This document shows positions 31,410-40,580 of a stretch of 64,000 nucleotides of DNA, piece after piece (within the stretch, counting starts at the first letter, position 1; each line of letters opens with the position of its first letter). Location of the stretch: NCBI GenBank assembly GCA_016787065.1, contig JAEUVD010000002.1:62001-126000 (forward strand), read 5' to 3'. Origin of the DNA: Chitinophagaceae bacterium (lineage in GTDB: Bacteria > Bacteroidota > Bacteroidia > Chitinophagales > Chitinophagaceae). The notes below the pieces were generated by a model. That model was given only the letters and a program-made list of their open reading frames with translations. It made no database searches and was not told where the DNA came from. The position numbers and the translations under genes are program-made.

Positions 31410-34178
31410 ATGTTCGAAACATCCAAGCCACTAACGATTTTGCCGCGTGATAAAGCTACGAATACCAAAGTAGCGTTTATTAACGATCAGGCTTATCCCT
31501 TTATTCCTGGCGAAACCATACTTACCTTCATCCGAAGAAGTTTAGGTGAAAACCTCGTGCCTACTTTATGCGATGCCCCTAATCTCGACCCCTTTGGCTC
31601 GTGCAGAGTATGTAGTGTTGATGTTGCTTTAGTGCAAAACGGAAACTCAAAAGCAATGGCTTCCTGTCATACACCGGTTATTGAAAATTCATATATCTAT
31701 CCAACCAGTGAACGTATTCAGAAACTTCGAAAAAATATTATTGAGTTAGTTCTTACCGACCATCCACTTGATTGCTTAACCTGTGAAGTAAATAATAATT
31801 GTGAATTGCAAACTGTAGCAGCTCAGGTTGGTGTTCGCACCGTACGTTATCCGGAAGGTAAAAACCATTTGGATAGAACGAAAGATTTAAGTCACCCTTA
31901 CATGACTTCCGATTTTAGTAAGTGTATTAATTGTTTTCGATGTGTGCGTGCTTGCGATGAAGTTCAGGGTCAGTTTGTGCTCAGCATGGCGGGTAGAGGT
32001 TTTGACAGTCATATTATTAAAAGCAGCAACCAAAATTTTAAAGAAAGCGATTGCGTCAGTTGTGGTGCATGCGCACAGGCATGTCCTACAAGTGCCATAA
32101 GCGATGTATTTGAAAGCAAGAGTATTGTTTCAAAAGAAAAAACCAGAACCGTTTGTACATACTGTGGTGTTGGATGTAATTTGGAAGTAGCTACCCTTAA
32201 TGGTGAAATAAAAAGTATTCAAGCACCTTATGATGCAGCCGTTAATGCCGGACATACTTGTTTGAAAGGTCGCTTTGCGTTTAAGTTTTACAATCATCCT
32301 GAACGATTACGAACACCACTCATAAAAAAACAAGGCGCTTTTGTAGAAGCTACTTGGGAAGAAGCCTACGACTATATTGCTTTAAAATTGAATGCTATTA
32401 AATCGCAATATGGCGCTGATGCAATTGGTGGCATTTCATCGGCTCGTTGTACGAATGAAGAAAATTATTTAATGCAGAAATTCATTCGTACGATTATTGG
32501 AACGAATAATATTGATAGTTGCGCACGGGTTTGTCATTCACCCACCGCACTTGGCATGCAACGCACATTTGGTACCGGTGCCGCCACGAATTCTATCATT
32601 GATTTGAAGTTTACCGACGCTATCATGGTTATTGGAGCCAATCCTACGGAGGGGCATCCTGTTACCGGAGCCAAGTTGAAACAATTTGCCATTAAGGGCA
32701 AAACGTCTATTGTGATTGATCCGCGAAGAACAGAACTTGCCAATTACGCCACTTATCACTTGCAATTAAAACCGGGAACGAACGTGGCACTGTTGAATAT
32801 GATGTTGTTCTATATCATGTCGGAAAAATTAGAAGATATTGAATTCATTCAAACCAGAACAGAAGGCTACGCAGAATTTAAAGATCATGTGTTAAGCATG
32901 AATATGGATGAATTAGAAACGGTAACAGGTGTAAAAAAAGAACTCGTGCGAGAGGCCGCTATAGCGTACGCCAAAGCTCCAAACGCTATGAGTTTTCATG
33001 GCCTAGGTGTTACGGAACATTCGCAAGGAACCTATACGGTTATGTTAATTGCCGATTTAGCTATGATAACGGGTAACATTGGAAGGCGAGGCGTGGGCGT
33101 TAATCCGTTACGCGGACAAAATAACGTTCAAGGCGCTGCCGATATGGGTTGTCAGCCACACCAAGGTGCCGGCTATTTAGATGTGAAAGAATATCATACA
33201 CGGTATGAAGAATTTTATGGCGTTAAACTTCCGGATTATAACGGACTGAAAATTCCGCAAATGTATGATGCGGCATTAGAAGGGAAATTCAAAGCGTTGT
33301 GGTTAATGGGTGAAGACAATGTACAAACCGACCCGAATACCAATAAAGTGAAAGCAGCGATGGAGCAATTAGATTTATTGGTAGTGCAAGAATTGTTTAT
33401 GACGGAAACCGCGAAGATGGCTGATGTGGTTTTACCGGCGGCAAGTTTCTTGGAAAAGAGTGGAACCTTTACCAATGGCGAACGTAGAATACAACGCGTA
33501 CAACAAGTGGTAGAGCCTATTGCAGGCACAAAAACCGATGGTCAAATTATAATTGACATCATGAATAAGATGGGAGCCAAAGAACCTGATTACAACCCAG
33601 AATATTTGTTGAAAGAAATTTCTCAAATTGTACCCTTCTTTGCGGGCGTTACTTGGAACAACTTAGGAAGTAACGGAAAGCAATGGCCAGTATTACCTGA
33701 TGGTAGCGATACCGAAATTTTACATACAGAGAGTTTTAAGATTGGAAAAGGGCAATTTAAAAAAGCTACTTGGAAAGAATCATCTGAATTAGTAGAGAAT
33801 AAAAAAGACTTTCCTTATATCCTTACAACAAATCGTGAGCTTGAACATTATAACTGTGGCACCATGACTCGTCGTACAGGCAATGCAGAAATATTGGAAG
33901 TAGATACGTTAATGATACATCCAAACGATGCGGATAAACATGGAATTCAAGAAGGCGACATGGTTTGTATTGAAAGTGCTCGAGGCAAAATAGATGTGAT
34001 GGCACGTGTTACGGATGAAGTTAAAGAAGGCATCCTGTCATCTACCTTTCACTATCCTGAAGTAAGTATGAATGTATTAACGAGTTCTGTTACCGACAGC
34101 GATGCTCTTTGTCCGGAATACAAGATATGTGCAGTTCGTATTCGAAAGAGTAAAGGGAAGTACAAGTACAAAGAATAA
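31410..34178 (+). CDS. fdhA: Formate dehydrogenase, molybdopterin alpha subunit with NuoG-like front
   Basis: 922 residues. A 2Fe-2S ferredoxin domain comes first (about 16-100, Cys in LCDAPNLDPFGSCRVC). A NuoG-type cluster motif (DHPLDCLTCEVNNNCEL) and two 4Fe-4S motifs (CINCFRCVRAC, CVSCGACAQAC) follow. The molybdopterin oxidoreductase domain begins with CTYCGVGCN. Its metal ligand is cysteine, not selenocysteine: Cys375 in CARVCHSPT. The molydop-binding domain ends the chain. It oxidises formate to CO2 and passes electrons along the clusters, normally to a NuoF-like beta subunit and NAD. No beta or gamma subunit, FdhD or cofactor-synthesis gene lies nearby, and no Tat signal is present, so it is cytoplasmic. 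Confidence 0.93.
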   Translation: MFETSKPLTILPRDKATNTKVAFINDQAYPFIPGETILTFIRRSLGENLVPTLCDAPNLDPFGSCRVCSVDVALVQNGNSKAMASCHTPVIENSYIYPTSERIQKLRKNIIELVLTDHPLDCLTCEVNNNCELQTVAAQVGVRTVRYPEGKNHLDRTKDLSHPYMTSDFSKCINCFRCVRACDEVQGQFVLSMAGRGFDSHIIKSSNQNFKESDCVSCGACAQACPTSAISDVFESKSIVSKEKTRTVCTYCGVGCNLEVATLNGEIKSIQAPYDAAVNAGHTCLKGRFAFKFYNHPERLRTPLIKKQGAFVEATWEEAYDYIALKLNAIKSQYGADAIGGISSARCTNEENYLMQKFIRTIIGTNNIDSCARVCHSPTALGMQRTFGTGAATNSIIDLKFTDAIMVIGANPTEGHPVTGAKLKQFAIKGKTSIVIDPRRTELANYATYHLQLKPGTNVALLNMMLFYIMSEKLEDIEFIQTRTEGYAEFKDHVLSMNMDELETVTGVKKELVREAAIAYAKAPNAMSFHGLGVTEHSQGTYTVMLIADLAMITGNIGRRGVGVNPLRGQNNVQGAADMGCQPHQGAGYLDVKEYHTRYEEFYGVKLPDYNGLKIPQMYDAALEGKFKALWLMGEDNVQTDPNTNKVKAAMEQLDLLVVQELFMTETAKMADVVLPAASFLEKSGTFTNGERRIQRVQQVVEPIAGTKTDGQIIIDIMNKMGAKEPDYNPEYLLKEISQIVPFFAGVTWNNLGSNGKQWPVLPDGSDTEILHTESFKIGKGQFKKATWKESSELVENKKDFPYILTTNRELEHYNCGTMTRRTGNAEILEVDTLMIHPNDADKHGIQEGDMVCIESARGKIDVMARVTDEVKEGILSSTFHYPEVSMNVLTSSVTDSDALCPEYKICAVRIRKSKGKYKYKE

Positions 34179-34260
34179 TATTTTGCAATATGCATTCCTT
34201 CTTCTCGTACATCCCTTTTATTATCAGCTAAAGAAAATAATGCTTCTTATTTCCTTCCAA

Positions 34261-35622
34261 TTATAAAGCATTGGCCTTCATCTTTTTCAATGTTTCCTCA
34301 TACGTTTGTTTGTCTTCTGAACTAAGTGATGCAGCATGTTGTTTCAATATAGTTTCCTCTACCATAACGGCTTCTTGTTTTCTTCCAATCGCATATAATA
34401 AACAAGCATAAGTATCTTGAATAGCATGAGCAGCACTTGGACTTATTTGAGCAAGTTCAACGGCTTTTTCTGCCCATTGAATTCCCTTTTGTAACATGTT
34501 GGTATCCTTCCTCTTTTTATCAAAAACCTCCCAGGCCGCGGTATTCAAGGTTGTGAATGCAAGTATCGTTACGGTGTTACGAAGTTGAATTTGTGCCTTA
34601 ACATTTTTCTCAATCATTTCATTTAACTGTTCCTTAGGAACGCCACTCATAGCAAGCTGCCAACTAAGATTCTTGATATTTTCTTGTAAACTTATCGAAT
34701 CTTCCTTAACGTAATCTAACTTACTTTTAGCTGAAATAAAATCACAATATTCGATGGTGCTTTCCCAGCCTAATTCGGGATTGTTTAATTTTTGATGATA
34801 GAAATAATTAAACAAAAGATGCTTCTCTTTGTTTTCAGGTAGCAATTCCTTGTACCTGTTCCAAGCCGTTTGAAAATACTCCGGTTGATTATGTTGAACG
34901 GCAATGGTTATATCATGATACATACGATCTTCTAAATTCTCTTCATAGGTCTGTTCCCCTTGGGTAAAACAGGAAGCTCCTTTCATGCAGTATACCAGAT
35001 TAGTATTCATGCTTTCATTCAAATGCATCAGGTAGTTAACAGTACTGTCTTTACCCAAACTTGTGGCGTACTTCGAAATAAAAGCGTTCGTAAGTTTGTC
35101 GGTATTCTCATTTCTTCGATTTAATTTCTCCAGATAATTTCTAAGAAATTGTTCGTTGTAGTTGTTCGATGCAAATTGACTTTCATACGTTGAAAGCTTC
35201 ATAGGGTCATCGAATTCTGCTCGTGCGATTTCTCCATTGTGAAGTAGCTCTTCATTGGATTCAGGGCATCCACTGAAGGTATATACCAAACTCTCATCAG
35301 GATGAATAAATAAATTGGTCGGATAGCCGCTAACCTTGTATGTTTTAGCAATTTCAAGTCCTTCTCCCTTTTCAGCGTCTACGGAAAAACAAATAAAATG
35401 TTGATTAAAATAAGAACCGATTTCGTTGTTGTTGAAAAACTTTTTCGCAAAAATCTTACACGGTCCGCACCAAGTGGTGTAAACATCAATGTAGAGCATT
35501 TTGTTTTCTTCTTTTGCTTTGGCCAGAGCTTCTTTGAAGGTGCCTTTTTCAAAGTTAATGCCTTCTGAAAAAGCTAATAGGGTACATCCTAAAAAAAGGA
35601 GCATGCATGTTATTCGTTTCAT
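34261..35622 (-). CDS. Secreted thioredoxin-family protein with helical C-terminal domain
   Basis: 453 residues. Signal peptide about 1-20. The thioredoxin domain (about 22-150) has the active pair Cys52/Cys55 in TTWCGPCKIF, and a conserved cis-proline-type segment VSGYPTNLF. The remaining about 300 residues are largely helical with Glu/Lys/Asn-rich spacers, likely a TPR-like or solenoid domain. It probably acts in the periplasm as a thiol reductase or disulfide protein; the partner is unknown. A weak TTCGTTTC (four of six fixed positions) lies 17 bases before the ATG, too poor to call as a promoter. Confidence 0.85.
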   Translation of the reverse strand: MKRITCMLLFLGCTLLAFSEGINFEKGTFKEALAKAKEENKMLYIDVYTTWCGPCKIFAKKFFNNNEIGSYFNQHFICFSVDAEKGEGLEIAKTYKVSGYPTNLFIHPDESLVYTFSGCPESNEELLHNGEIARAEFDDPMKLSTYESQFASNNYNEQFLRNYLEKLNRRNENTDKLTNAFISKYATSLGKDSTVNYLMHLNESMNTNLVYCMKGASCFTQGEQTYEENLEDRMYHDITIAVQHNQPEYFQTAWNRYKELLPENKEKHLLFNYFYHQKLNNPELGWESTIEYCDFISAKSKLDYVKEDSISLQENIKNLSWQLAMSGVPKEQLNEMIEKNVKAQIQLRNTVTILAFTTLNTAAWEVFDKKRKDTNMLQKGIQWAEKAVELAQISPSAAHAIQDTYACLLYAIGRKQEAVMVEETILKQHAASLSSEDKQTYEETLKKMKANAL

Positions 35623-35876
35623 GGTGTTATTTTCGTAATGAAACGAATCGCTTCGGCGAAAGGTTACAATGAAAAAATATTTTTTTGAGCGCTCCCTGTC
35701 GAAATGTTTGTAAAGCCTAGCTCTTTTACTATTTTCTAGCGAAGTTTTTCTTCCTTACCAATCACTACATAGGGAGGTGTGGTTTATCCTTGTATTCATT
35801 CTTTTTTGAAATCATAACTGTCATAAATAATATCGGCATTCCTATCAACAAACAGAAAAATACCTATCGCTTTCGT

Positions 35877-36299
35877 TTATTTATGGTTCATCAACTTTTC
35901 AAAAATTATTTCATACGTTGCTGCAGCAACCGGTAATTGTTTGGCCTCCTCCAACAGAAACCACTGTATTACTTCATGCTCTTCTGTTGCTTTATTCATG
36001 GGTTCGCCTTGCCATTGCGTAACTGCAAAAACTTCAAACAGAATGGCAGGACTTTGATCAAAAAAATGAAGTGAAGATGCCTGGAGTACTTCTATTCCTA
36101 ACTCCTCTTGCAACTCGCGAACTAAGGTTTCGTAATAGGTTTCGTTGCCCTCGCATCGTCCTCCAAAAAACGACCATGCATTTGGATATTGCTTGCGGTT
36201 CTTAACGCGCTTACCCATGAGAATTTTACCATCACGTAGGAGTACTCCTACGGCATATCGAGGAACAGGCGATATCGATGAGTGGTTTTCGTTTTTCAT
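35877..36299 (-). CDS. Nudix hydrolase
   Basis: 140 residues. The Nudix box G-x5-E-x7-R-E-x-x-E-E-x-G is complete at Gly47, Glu53, Arg61, Glu62, Glu65, Glu66 and Gly68 (reads GRCEGNET...RELQEELG). It cleaves nucleoside diphosphates linked to another moiety, with Mg at the Glu cluster; the substrate is not readable. Its ATG shares a base with the TAA stop of the RluA-type gene (TAATG), so the two are coupled. Confidence 0.93.
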   Translation of the reverse strand: MKNENHSSISPVPRYAVGVLLRDGKILMGKRVKNRKQYPNAWSFFGGRCEGNETYYETLVRELQEELGIEVLQASSLHFFDQSPAILFEVFAVTQWQGEPMNKATEEHEVIQWFLLEEAKQLPVAAATYEIIFEKLMNHK

Positions 36300-37375
36300 T
36301 ACGCTATTTCCTGATCCGGCCCTTCAGCCTGAATGCGCGCCTTCGTGTAAGTACGCCATTTCTGAATAACGGTTTGCATATCCTCCGGAATTTCGCTGTC
36401 AAAAAATAAATGTTCGCCGGTAGTTGGATGTATAAAACCAAGTGTTTTGGCGTGCAGTGCTTGTCGGGGTAAAATAGCAAAACAGTTTTCCACAAATTGC
36501 TTGTACTTGGCGTACACGGTTCCTTTTAAAATTCTAGCTCCGCCATAAACGGCATCACTAAACAACGTATGTCCGATATGTTTCATATGCACACGTATTT
36601 GGTGGGTACGACCGGTTTCTAACACACACTCGATGAGGGTTACATAATTAAAGCGTTCTAACACTTTGTAATGCGTAACGGCATGTTTCCCCTTGCCATC
36701 ACTTTCGGGGTAAGCGGCAAATAATTTTCGTTCACGTTCATGCCGAGCTATGTAGGTGCTAACAGTTCCTTCATCTTCCTCCACATTGCCCCACACCAAA
36801 GCAATGTATTTACGTTGAACGGTGTGCGCTTTAAATTGTTTTGCTAAGGCAGCTACGGCGTCTTCATTCTTTCCTAATAATAATAAACCGGTTGTATTTT
36901 TATCAATGCGATGCACTAAGCCCACACGAGTTTGTTCGGCCGCTTGTGTATTATCTTGTTGCATGAAATAGTGCATGACGGCATTCACAACAGTGCCTGA
37001 AAAATTGCCCACACCAGGATGCACCACCATTCCGGCTTCCTTGTTAATGACTAAAATTTGATCGTCTTCATAAACGATATTCAAAGGAATATCTTCAGGC
37101 ACTAGATCCGCATAAAAATTATCTTTATACGAATAGGCTATGATATGGTCGCCGGGTTTTACGCGGTAATTCGAACGCGTTGGTTGTTGATTGACTAAAA
37201 TGGCATGGTCGTCGATGGCCCGTTGAATTTTATTTCGGGTTCCTCCCATCATCTTAGAAATAATGAACTTATCTACACGCAATGGTTCCTGACCAGCATC
37301 CACATAAAAATCCAACATCGCATGACGATAGGTATGATCGAAAAACTTCGGTGGCACTTTACTTGAATCTTGCAT
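36299..37375 (-). CDS. rluD: RluA-family pseudouridine synthase (RluD-like)
   Basis: 358 residues. An S4 RNA-binding domain lies at about 33-80 (RVDKFIISKMMGGTRNKIQRAI). The catalytic domain carries the family motif VGLVHRIDKNTTGLLLL with catalytic Asp158, then RKYIALVWG and GRTHQIRVHMKHIGH. It isomerises uridines in 23S rRNA; the position is not provable here, and RluD is the closest named family member by length and S4 domain. It is followed by the Nudix gene with overlapping TAATG. Confidence 0.93.
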   Translation of the reverse strand: MQDSSKVPPKFFDHTYRHAMLDFYVDAGQEPLRVDKFIISKMMGGTRNKIQRAIDDHAILVNQQPTRSNYRVKPGDHIIAYSYKDNFYADLVPEDIPLNIVYEDDQILVINKEAGMVVHPGVGNFSGTVVNAVMHYFMQQDNTQAAEQTRVGLVHRIDKNTTGLLLLGKNEDAVAALAKQFKAHTVQRKYIALVWGNVEEDEGTVSTYIARHERERKLFAAYPESDGKGKHAVTHYKVLERFNYVTLIECVLETGRTHQIRVHMKHIGHTLFSDAVYGGARILKGTVYAKYKQFVENCFAILPRQALHAKTLGFIHPTTGEHLFFDSEIPEDMQTVIQKWRTYTKARIQAEGPDQEIA

Positions 37376-37404
37376 GGTTTGAATTGGAACTCCTCTCTTC
37401 GGGG

Positions 37405-37412
37405 CAAATATA
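37405..37412 (-). promoter_or_regulatory. -7 element (TATATTTG) of the RluA/Nudix operon
   Basis: Full consensus match, 29 bases before the ATG, the longest leader of the set. Confidence 0.45.
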
Positions 37413-37629
37413 AAAAGCAGAAAACGAAATGCAACAGGTTTTTATCCTTTATGTGCAGCACGCCCTTGTCAAATGCTTGAAACGACTATGAAATATCTAT
37501 AGAACGCATTCATTCTAAAATGAACAGCATCCAAGATACTACTATTCCTAGCCGTGCTATTGGGTAATCTGTAAGTAGGTGGCTTATTTCCGGTCAACAA
37601 ATGGTTTTTTTTCTTTTCTTTGTACAAAC

Positions 37630-38616
37630 ATGCGTGAAGGAAAATTTATTGATCAAAATGTGGAACGTTGGAAAAACTATCTGGAAGATAGTAACGATCC
37701 CGATGTACAAGCCGACAAATTCATACATCTTATTGATGACTTAGGGTATGCCAAAGCACATTACCCCAGTAGTAAAACCACGCAGTTTTTAAATGGTTTA
37801 GCGGCCCGTCAGTTTCAAAAAATTTATCAATATCGCAAAATCGATCATTCCCGACTTATCAATTTTTGGCGCTACGAACTCCCTCTGCTATTTGGGAAAT
37901 ACCGAACCATTTATTTATTTACGCTATTGTTCTTCATCATGAGTGTTTCGGTGGGTGTTATTGCTTCCATACATGATAGAAATTTTATCCGAACTATTTT
38001 GGGCGATGAGTATGTTGACATGACGGAAGAGAATATTCAAAAAGGTGATCCTTTTGGCGTGTATAAACAACAAAATGAATTTGGAATGTTTGTACGAATA
38101 GCCACAAATAATATTCGCGTATCGTTTTATACTTATGTGTTTGGTATCGTTGCCGGACTGGGTTCCTTGTATATGTTATTTTCAAATGGCATTATGCTCG
38201 GCACCTTTCAGCATATTTTTTTCGCAAAAGGCTTAGGTTGGAAATCGATTTTGGTTATTTGGATTCATGGCACCCTCGAAATCTCAGCAATCGTAATAGC
38301 AGGAACCGCCGGAATTATTCTTGGATTCTCCTTTATCTTTCCAGGAACATTTAGTCGGATTGATTCGCTTAAACGAGGTGCTAAAGATTCCGTAAAAGTG
38401 GTTATTGGTTTAATTCCTTTCTTTTTATTGGCTGCCTTCTTTGAAGGTTATGTTACACGTTATACCGATATGCCTATCGCCGTTAGCGTAACCATCTTAC
38501 TACTTTCGGCAGCTATTATAATTTGGTATTTTATTATTTACCCCGGTTTGTTACAGCGATCCGGAATAATTATACAGGAAGGCAAAGTAGTTTTTCCATC
38601 TGAAAACATATCATGA
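37630..38616 (+). CDS. SpoIIM/DUF95-family membrane protein
   Basis: 328 residues from the ATG at 37630 (the in-frame TTG upstream at 37579 lacks support). A hydrophilic N-terminal part (1-95) is followed by about seven hydrophobic helices. The SpoIIM-type core includes GIVAGLGSLYMLFSNGIMLG, IWIHGTLEISAIVIAGTAG and PGTFSR. The family is named after a Bacillus sporulation protein, but in Bacteroidota it occurs in MoxR operons, not sporulation. First gene of the four-gene operon, overlapping the next by four bases. TTTCTTTG at 37615-37622 may be its -7 box, seven bases before the ATG. Confidence 0.88.
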   Translation: MREGKFIDQNVERWKNYLEDSNDPDVQADKFIHLIDDLGYAKAHYPSSKTTQFLNGLAARQFQKIYQYRKIDHSRLINFWRYELPLLFGKYRTIYLFTLLFFIMSVSVGVIASIHDRNFIRTILGDEYVDMTEENIQKGDPFGVYKQQNEFGMFVRIATNNIRVSFYTYVFGIVAGLGSLYMLFSNGIMLGTFQHIFFAKGLGWKSILVIWIHGTLEISAIVIAGTAGIILGFSFIFPGTFSRIDSLKRGAKDSVKVVIGLIPFFLLAAFFEGYVTRYTDMPIAVSVTILLLSAAIIIWYFIIYPGLLQRSGIIIQEGKVVFPSENIS

Positions 38617-39398
38617 TTCGAAGGCTGATACTTGTTACTTTACTTTTATGCTCTGCCTCCTTGTTATGGTGCCAAGAGGATAGCATGACTGCAGAAGATC
38701 TCATTCGCATGAATGAAAATATTTTGGAAGATAGTACCGAATATGAAGCAACTTACACTGCATCCGATACTACTTATGAAAATAATTCAGCGTATGCACA
38801 AGAAGAAACTACACAAGACTCATTAACTTATCGTTCGATAGAGGCTTCAACTTGGCAGCGAATTAAAACCGATAAAGATTTTATTTACACTCGCAAGAAA
38901 ACGCAACCAAAAAAGAAACCGGTTGATACCTCTTGGGTTGAGCCACTACTTAAGATTCTGAAATTCGTTCTAATTTTACTTGTAATCGGTGTTGTTCTTT
39001 TTATAATTTATTTTATCGTGCAGAATAGCGATTTTAATTATTTCAAAAAACGAAAAAAGGAGGAGGAAGTTGAATCAGGTAGTTATGAAGATGTATATAC
39101 GTTTACGGAATGGGATAAGTCGTTGAATGAGGCCATAGCGCAAGGCAATTTTCGTTTGGCTATTCGAATACTCTACCTTCAGAGTTTACAACGATTGCAT
39201 CTTGAAAATCATATCGTGTATAAACAAGAAAAAACCAATTGGGATTATGTAAATCAACTTCAACAAGATTCGTTGCGAAAAAATTTTACTCAGCTTACCA
39301 AATACTTCGATTATATCTGGTACGGTCATTTTAGTATCGATGAAACCCGATTTCGAGAATTACATCAACAATTTACTCAATTTCAACATACCCTATGA
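38613..39398 (+). CDS. DUF4129 domain membrane protein
   Basis: 261 residues. Signal peptide or N-terminal helix (1-19). A charged, Thr/Tyr/Asp-rich linker follows, one membrane helix at about 113-133 (VLILLVIGVVLFIIYFI), then the cytoplasmic DUF4129 core with ALAIRILYL-like FRLAIRILYLQSLQRL and KTNWDYVNQL. In Bacteroidota MoxR operons this protein follows SpoIIM and precedes DUF4350, as here. Role unknown; probably a membrane-bound partner of the ATPase. It overlaps both neighbours by four bases. Confidence 0.88.
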   Translation: MIRRLILVTLLLCSASLLWCQEDSMTAEDLIRMNENILEDSTEYEATYTASDTTYENNSAYAQEETTQDSLTYRSIEASTWQRIKTDKDFIYTRKKTQPKKKPVDTSWVEPLLKILKFVLILLVIGVVLFIIYFIVQNSDFNYFKKRKKEEEVESGSYEDVYTFTEWDKSLNEAIAQGNFRLAIRILYLQSLQRLHLENHIVYKQEKTNWDYVNQLQQDSLRKNFTQLTKYFDYIWYGHFSIDETRFRELHQQFTQFQHTL

Positions 39399-40579
39399 TG
39401 CGCGTTCTCCTCTATATGGTATGTTTCATGGTATTGGCTTCCTGTTCCAATAAAAAGGAAACGAATTGGAATTTGATACTCGATAAAAATAGTAAAGAAC
39501 CTTATGGTTGTTACATCGCACGCCAGTGCCTGACAGACCTGTTTGCACACAAAGATGTTCGCAATATCTCGAATGCACTCAAACAAATTCAGAAATCGAA
39601 TCAGGAGAATTCAACCAATGAATGTATGTTCATCACGTGTAGCAGTTTTCAATTAGATAGTGTTAGCTGGCAACAACTCAAAGACTATGTAGTAAACGGG
39701 AATCATGTAGTGATATGTGCCTATTCATTTAGTGATTTCATGTTAACCGAATTGAGTTTGGAAAATCCGGTTAGCTATACCAAACAGACGATGCTAAACG
39801 ATCTCGACAGTATTCCGAATCAACTCATCGGCATTCAATTTAATGATGAACTTTATGAATATTCCTTTCATGGAAAAAACATAAATACTCCTTTTGGTGC
39901 CGACAGCAGTAACGGACAAAATATTAAACGCTGGGGCGGCTGTGGCGATAGTATGAAAACCAACCTTATCACATTCACTATGCAAGGATCGCTTACGTTG
40001 TGCAGTAACCCTATCATAATGACGAATTATTTTCTACTTCAAGAACCTAACAAATCTTATTTAGAATGTTTAGTAAGTTCTTTACCGTCCTATCCGAATG
40101 AGATTTATTGGTACAGTCAATTATTTCATAACGGAGAACTTGATGCAGAAAGTGAATGGAGCAAGATGCTAAAAATACCGGGTTTACGGTACAGCTTTTT
40201 GATATTGATAGGCCTTCTGGCTTGTTATCTTATTTTTGAAAGTAAACGCAGGCAACGTTATGTACCTATTCTTCCACCACATACCAATACCTCGTTAGAA
40301 TTTACAGAAACAGTTGGTAGCTTATATTTTAGCAAGAAGAATAATGCGAACATCATTTCCAAAATGATTACACATTACCTCGAGCATATTCGAAGCAATT
40401 ATAATTTACGAACGAATATGTTAGACGAAGCTTTCTCCAAACAATTAAGTATTAAACTCAACAAACCCTTTGAGGATGTTAAGGCTTTTATTGCATACCT
40501 AGATTATATTCGCACCAGTTCCGATGTAACCGATCAGGATGTAGTTTATTTATATCATCAAATAAAAAAATATTCATAA
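39395..40579 (+). CDS. DUF4350 domain lipoprotein-like membrane protein
   Basis: 394 residues. The N-terminus has a lipobox-like MVLASCSNKK, suggesting a lipoprotein or cleaved signal. A long periplasmic part with DUF4350 features (NHVVICAYSFSDFML) follows. One membrane helix lies near 264-280 (SFLILIGLLACYLIFE), then a cytoplasmic tail with FTETVGSLYFSKKNNANI, the conserved DUF4350 end. Third gene of the MoxR cassette, between DUF4129 (4-base overlap) and MoxR (one-base gap). Confidence 0.87.
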   Translation: MMRVLLYMVCFMVLASCSNKKETNWNLILDKNSKEPYGCYIARQCLTDLFAHKDVRNISNALKQIQKSNQENSTNECMFITCSSFQLDSVSWQQLKDYVVNGNHVVICAYSFSDFMLTELSLENPVSYTKQTMLNDLDSIPNQLIGIQFNDELYEYSFHGKNINTPFGADSSNGQNIKRWGGCGDSMKTNLITFTMQGSLTLCSNPIIMTNYFLLQEPNKSYLECLVSSLPSYPNEIYWYSQLFHNGELDAESEWSKMLKIPGLRYSFLILIGLLACYLIFESKRRQRYVPILPPHTNTSLEFTETVGSLYFSKKNNANIISKMITHYLEHIRSNYNLRTNMLDEAFSKQLSIKLNKPFEDVKAFIAYLDYIRTSSDVTDQDVVYLYHQIKKYS

Positions 40580-40580
40580 C

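Noticed and set aside
35623..35876. RNA gene or regulator in the 254-base gap before the thioredoxin gene
   Set aside because: No hairpin with T run and no tRNA-like folding was visible by eye.
37630..38616. Sporulation function from the name SpoIIM
   Set aside because: The family name comes from Bacillus; here the gene sits in a MoxR operon and nothing else points to sporulation.
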